Shown: positions 61,820-64,000 of the stretch, piece by piece | Numbering within the stretch: position 1 is the stretch's first letter | How the letters are laid out: each line of letters begins with the position of its first letter | NCBI RefSeq assembly: GCF_024449095.1 | Contig: NZ_CP024627.1 | Location: 2,108,001-2,172,000, forward strand | DNA: 64,000 nt | Origin: Vibrio coralliilyticus | GTDB lineage: Bacteria > Pseudomonadota > Gammaproteobacteria > Enterobacterales > Vibrionaceae | Reading direction: 5' to 3' | Translations under genes and position numbers: made by a program | The notes under the pieces: model-generated | Told to the model about the DNA's origin: nothing | Seen by the model: the letters and a program-made list of their open reading frames with translations, nothing else | Database searches by the model: none

Positions 61820-62827
61820 ATGGCCACTATTAAAGATGTGGCACGCCTAGCTGGCGTGTCAACTACAACAGTTTCTCACGTGATCAATAAGACGCGCTTT
61901 GTTGCTGAAGCAACACAAGAAAAAGTCATGGAAGCCGTTGCCGAATTGAATTATGCACCAAGCGCGGTCGCACGAAGCTTAAAATGTAACAGCACTCGAA
62001 CTATCGGTATGCTTGTTACCCAATCGACCAACCTATTCTTTTCTGAAGTCATCGACGGCGTAGAAAGCTACTGTTACCGTCAGGGCTACACATTGATCCT
62101 GTGTAATACTGGTGGCATTTACGAGAAACAGCGTGACTATATCCGTATGCTAGCGGAAAAGCGCGTAGATGGCATCCTCGTTATGTGTTCTGACCTCACA
62201 GAAGAATTAAGTGAGATGCTAGACCGCCATAAGGATATTCCAAAAGTGGTCATGGATTGGGGACCTGAAAGCTCTCAAGCCGATAAAATCATCGACAATT
62301 CAGAAGAAGGTGGCTACCTAGCGACTAAATATCTGATAGACAATGGCCACAAAGATATCGCTTGTCTCAGTGGTCACTTCGAAAAAGCTGCATGCCAAGA
62401 GCGCATCCAAGGTTTCCGACGAGCGATGGATGAAGCCAACCTCTCTGTCAACGAAAACTGGATTCTTGAAGGTAACTTCGAGTGTGATACCGCTGTATTG
62501 GCTGCCGATAAAATTGTCGCTATGGACAACAAGCCAACTGCCGTATTTTGTTTCAACGATACCATGGCATTAGGTTTAATGAGTCGACTTCAGCAAAAAG
62601 GTATTCGTGTTCCTGAAGATATTTCTGTGATTGGATACGACAATATTGAACTTGCCGAGTACTTCTCACCACCACTAACCACAGTCCACCAACCTAAACG
62701 TCGCGTTGGTAAAAATGCGTTTGAAATTTTACTTGAGCGCATCAAAGACAAAGAACACGAGAAGCGTGTATTCGAAATGCACCCTGAGATCGTTGTGCGC
62801 GATACCGTATACAACTTAAACAAATAG
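61820..62827 (+). CDS. purR: Purine repressor PurR (LacI family)
   Basis: 335 residues. The LacI-type N-terminal DNA-binding domain has [26 protein letters not shown] (3-28) and a hinge helix [11 protein letters not shown]. The effector domain shows [22 protein letters not shown] and [21 protein letters not shown]. It represses purine synthesis genes with hypoxanthine or guanine as corepressor, and close similarity to E. coli PurR is clear. Promoter DNA carries one possible operator half-site (61688-61696). Confidence 0.93.
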   Translation: MATIKDVARLAGVSTTTVSHVINKTRFVAEATQEKVMEAVAELNYAPSAVARSLKCNSTRTIGMLVTQSTNLFFSEVIDGVESYCYRQGYTLILCNTGGIYEKQRDYIRMLAEKRVDGILVMCSDLTEELSEMLDRHKDIPKVVMDWGPESSQADKIIDNSEEGGYLATKYLIDNGHKDIACLSGHFEKAACQERIQGFRRAMDEANLSVNENWILEGNFECDTAVLAADKIVAMDNKPTAVFCFNDTMALGLMSRLQQKGIRVPEDISVIGYDNIELAEYFSPPLTTVHQPKRRVGKNAFEILLERIKDKEHEKRVFEMHPEIVVRDTVYNLNK

Positions 62828-63243
62828 CATTAGCTGTCATCCGACTGATAGCTCAATCTATTGGTCGGACATATCATTTTAAAGCAATTTACTTGAACCA
62901 AGATCACATTTGATCAATCAAGATGTGATACTTACCTCAAATTTTATTTATCCTTAAAATGTTCGACTAATGCCACGAACAGGGCAAACCACTTCGAAAG
63001 AGTGGGACGCAAAGCTTCCGGCCTGACTCAGGAGACTGAAAGGTAGCGGGGTTGCCGATGGGCAAAGATGCAAACGATCCGTATCGTTTAAAACAACACT
63101 CTATAATCTTTCTAGAACTCAGGGATTAGCGAGTGAATTTTATTTCGGTATGACACCTTACTGACACTTTATCTGCATTATTTTGCTAATCTCTCGGACC
63201 TGAATTTGGTGGCGTATAATAATATACACCGAGATAACACAGC
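62828..63243. other. 416-base spacer between purR and tfoY
   Basis: Contains the c-di-GMP riboswitch at 62973-63063, a weak purR-terminator-like repeat (CCGAC... / ...GTCGG, 62846-62874) and the 180-base leader of tfoY. A 7-bp hairpin AAACGAT / ATCGTTT at 63072-63089 lies just past the aptamer. No protein-coding ORF. Confidence 0.65.
62973..63063 (+). ncRNA. Class-I cyclic-di-GMP riboswitch (GEMM) upstream of tfoY
   Basis: Conserved blocks in order: CACGAACAGGGCAAACC, a P2 arm with a GAAA tetraloop (CTTCGAAAGAG), GGGACGCAAAGC, CTTCCGGCCTG, a variable P3, and GGTAGCGGGGTTGCCGATGG. These are the GEMM-I hallmarks, including the tetraloop and receptor geometry. The arrangement equals V. cholerae Vc2, the riboswitch ahead of tfoY (VC1722). 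It is about 180 bases upstream of the tfoY ATG. Confidence 0.97.
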
Positions 63244-63837
63244 ATGGATAAACCAATACTTAAAGACTCGATGCGACTTTTTGATCAGCTTGGTCGTATA
63301 AAGTCACGTTCGATGTTCGGTGGATTCGGAATCTTCGCAGACGACACAATGTTCGCATTGGTAGTTAACGATAAACTCCATATCCGCGCCGACGACAAGC
63401 TGGCTAATCAATTCAAATCTGAAGGCTTAGAACCCTACGTTTATAAAAAACGAGGCTTTCCCGTCGTTACCAAATATTTTGCTTTAACGGATGATGTAGC
63501 TTCTTGCCATACTCGTGCCCTTGCGTTGGCACAAAGTGCGTTGGCCATTGCCAAAAAAGAAAAAACATCGCAAGCGAAGACTCGACCAAATCGCCTCAAG
63601 GACTTACCTAACCTCCGCCTTGCAACCGAGCGAATGCTCAAGAAAGCAGGAATCGAGAGCGTGGAAAATCTAGAGGAAGCGGGCTCTGTAGAAGCGTTTA
63701 AAGCTATTCAGGCAACCCACTCAGCGGATGTTTCACTCGAACTGCTCTGGGCTCTAGAAGGGGCTATCAATGGCAAACATTGGTCAGTCATTCCTCCTGA
63801 GCGCCGTCAGGAGTTAGTCAATAAACTCAATAGTTAA
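63244..63837 (+). CDS. tfoY: TfoX-family regulator TfoY
   Basis: 197 residues. TfoX N-terminal domain (about 1-95, [25 protein letters not shown]) and TfoX C-terminal domain (about 112-190, [36 protein letters not shown]). The riboswitch upstream assigns it to TfoY rather than TfoX. In V. cholerae TfoY activates type VI secretion and motility when c-di-GMP is low. An IS4-family element begins 34 bases after its stop. Confidence 0.92.
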   Translation: MDKPILKDSMRLFDQLGRIKSRSMFGGFGIFADDTMFALVVNDKLHIRADDKLANQFKSEGLEPYVYKKRGFPVVTKYFALTDDVASCHTRALALAQSALAIAKKEKTSQAKTRPNRLKDLPNLRLATERMLKKAGIESVENLEEAGSVEAFKAIQATHSADVSLELLWALEGAINGKHWSVIPPERRQELVNKLNS

Positions 63838-63918
63838 GTCGCTAATTGTTTAAAAGCCAACCGAATAGGTTTAATGCCGATCGTTTTAGAGACTTGAACG
63901 ATCCTGAGATCGTATGAT

Positions 63919-63951
63919 AATCCCCACTAACAAAGTTAGTGGGGATTTTTT
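63919..63951 (+). terminator. Hairpin and T6 directly before the second IS transposase start
   Basis: A 13-bp stem AATCCCCACTAAC / GTTAGTGGGGATT with an AAA loop, then TTTTTT immediately before ATG 63952. The only plausible ribosome-binding site, GGGGA, lies inside the 3' arm, so read-through transcripts would have it paired. Same layout as the first IS. Confidence 0.8.
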
Positions 63952-64000
63952 ATGTTTGCTCAAGAGCTGCTTTTGGCACATGAGACTATCGAGGATGGTA
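63952..64000 (+). CDS. N-terminal fragment of probable IS4-family transposase
   Basis: Open frame from ATG 63952 to the window end, giving MFAQELLLAHETIEDG. The position 80 bases inside an IS4-type terminal repeat, and the adjoining hairpin-T6 leader, make it the start of a transposase. The sequence is too short for family motifs. Confidence 0.5.
   Translation, partial: MFAQELLLAHETIEDG

Larger units (their letters stand above)
63872..64000 (+). mobile_element. Left end of a second IS4-family element (cut by window edge)
   Basis: TAATGCCGATC at 63872 is the terminal sequence of E. coli IS4 (TAATGCCGATCAGTTAAGG), followed by the GATC-rich imperfect repeats GATCGTT / AACGATC and GATCCTGAGATC, as at the transposase-proximal end of IS4-type elements. 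The transposase-like start follows 80 bases in. The right end and the target duplication are outside the window. Confidence 0.72.

Noticed and set aside
62846..62874. purR terminator-like inverted repeat
   Set aside because: Stem has internal mismatches and lacks a T-run; mentioned only in the spacer entry.

Overview
The window is an ordinary-looking stretch of a Vibrio main chromosome carrying two insertion sequences. The evidence for Vibrio is a two-part tor system (torECA plus torR/torD), an adenine riboswitch ahead of a deaminase gene, a class-I cyclic-di-GMP riboswitch ahead of tfoY, rhombosortase, monomeric isocitrate dehydrogenase, the cmoM-mukF-mukE-mukB operon, and protein sequences that match Vibrio and enterobacterial orthologues along their length. 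I cannot name the species.

Layout. 1-400: tail of a YeiH-type membrane protein and a convergent 57-residue membrane protein. 534-7706 (minus): the complete menaquinone cluster menF-menD-menH-menB-menC-menE. 7926-13681: alaA, two HD-domain nucleotide hydrolases (yfbR, dgt), an adenine-deaminase-type 'add' gene behind an adenine riboswitch, tapT and rhombosortase rrtA. 13783-24683: rhlE, an IS4-family element inserted exactly in the rhlE terminator hairpin, sohB, yciK, pykA, mlc, cheV and selO. 24790-27028: a lipoprotein metallophosphatase with a very AT-rich flank. 27029-30927: torA, torC, torE (TMAO respiration). 31409-36585: a lone FetB-like permease, a 46-residue protein, focA, a TIGR02647 protein, a solute-binding protein, a YeeZ-like protein and a YdcF-like protein. 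36635-45137: clpA/clpS, cspD, icd, rluE and aspS. 45414-51621: a YecE/DUF72 protein, cmoA, cmoB, and a three-gene operon encoding a retropepsin-like lipoprotein, a cysteine-free 'inactive transglutaminase' membrane protein and an ATP-grasp ligase. 51735-59032 (minus): cmoM-mukF-mukE-mukB. 59147-63837: elyC, torR, torD, purR, the c-di-GMP riboswitch and tfoY. 63872-64000: the end of a second IS4-family element, cut by the window edge.

Functionally, several blocks point to anaerobic respiration. Menaquinone synthesis, the formate channel and the TMAO reductase chain with its regulator TorR and chaperone TorD are all here, and degenerate FNR-like sites lie upstream of menF and focA. The three cmo genes (cmoA, cmoB, cmoM) together make the wobble-uridine modification cmo5U/mcmo5U. 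PurR, the adenine riboswitch and the deaminase connect to purine salvage.

The most promising under-described item is the 48376-51621 operon. Also notable are the IS insertion that splits a terminator, a hairpin-T6-ATG leader shared by both IS elements, a pair of perfect inverted DnaA boxes at 32234-32256, a 30-bp perfect palindrome at 24744-24773, and a frameshifted or start-less small ORF at 33621-33847. I saw no tRNA, rRNA or CRISPR array.
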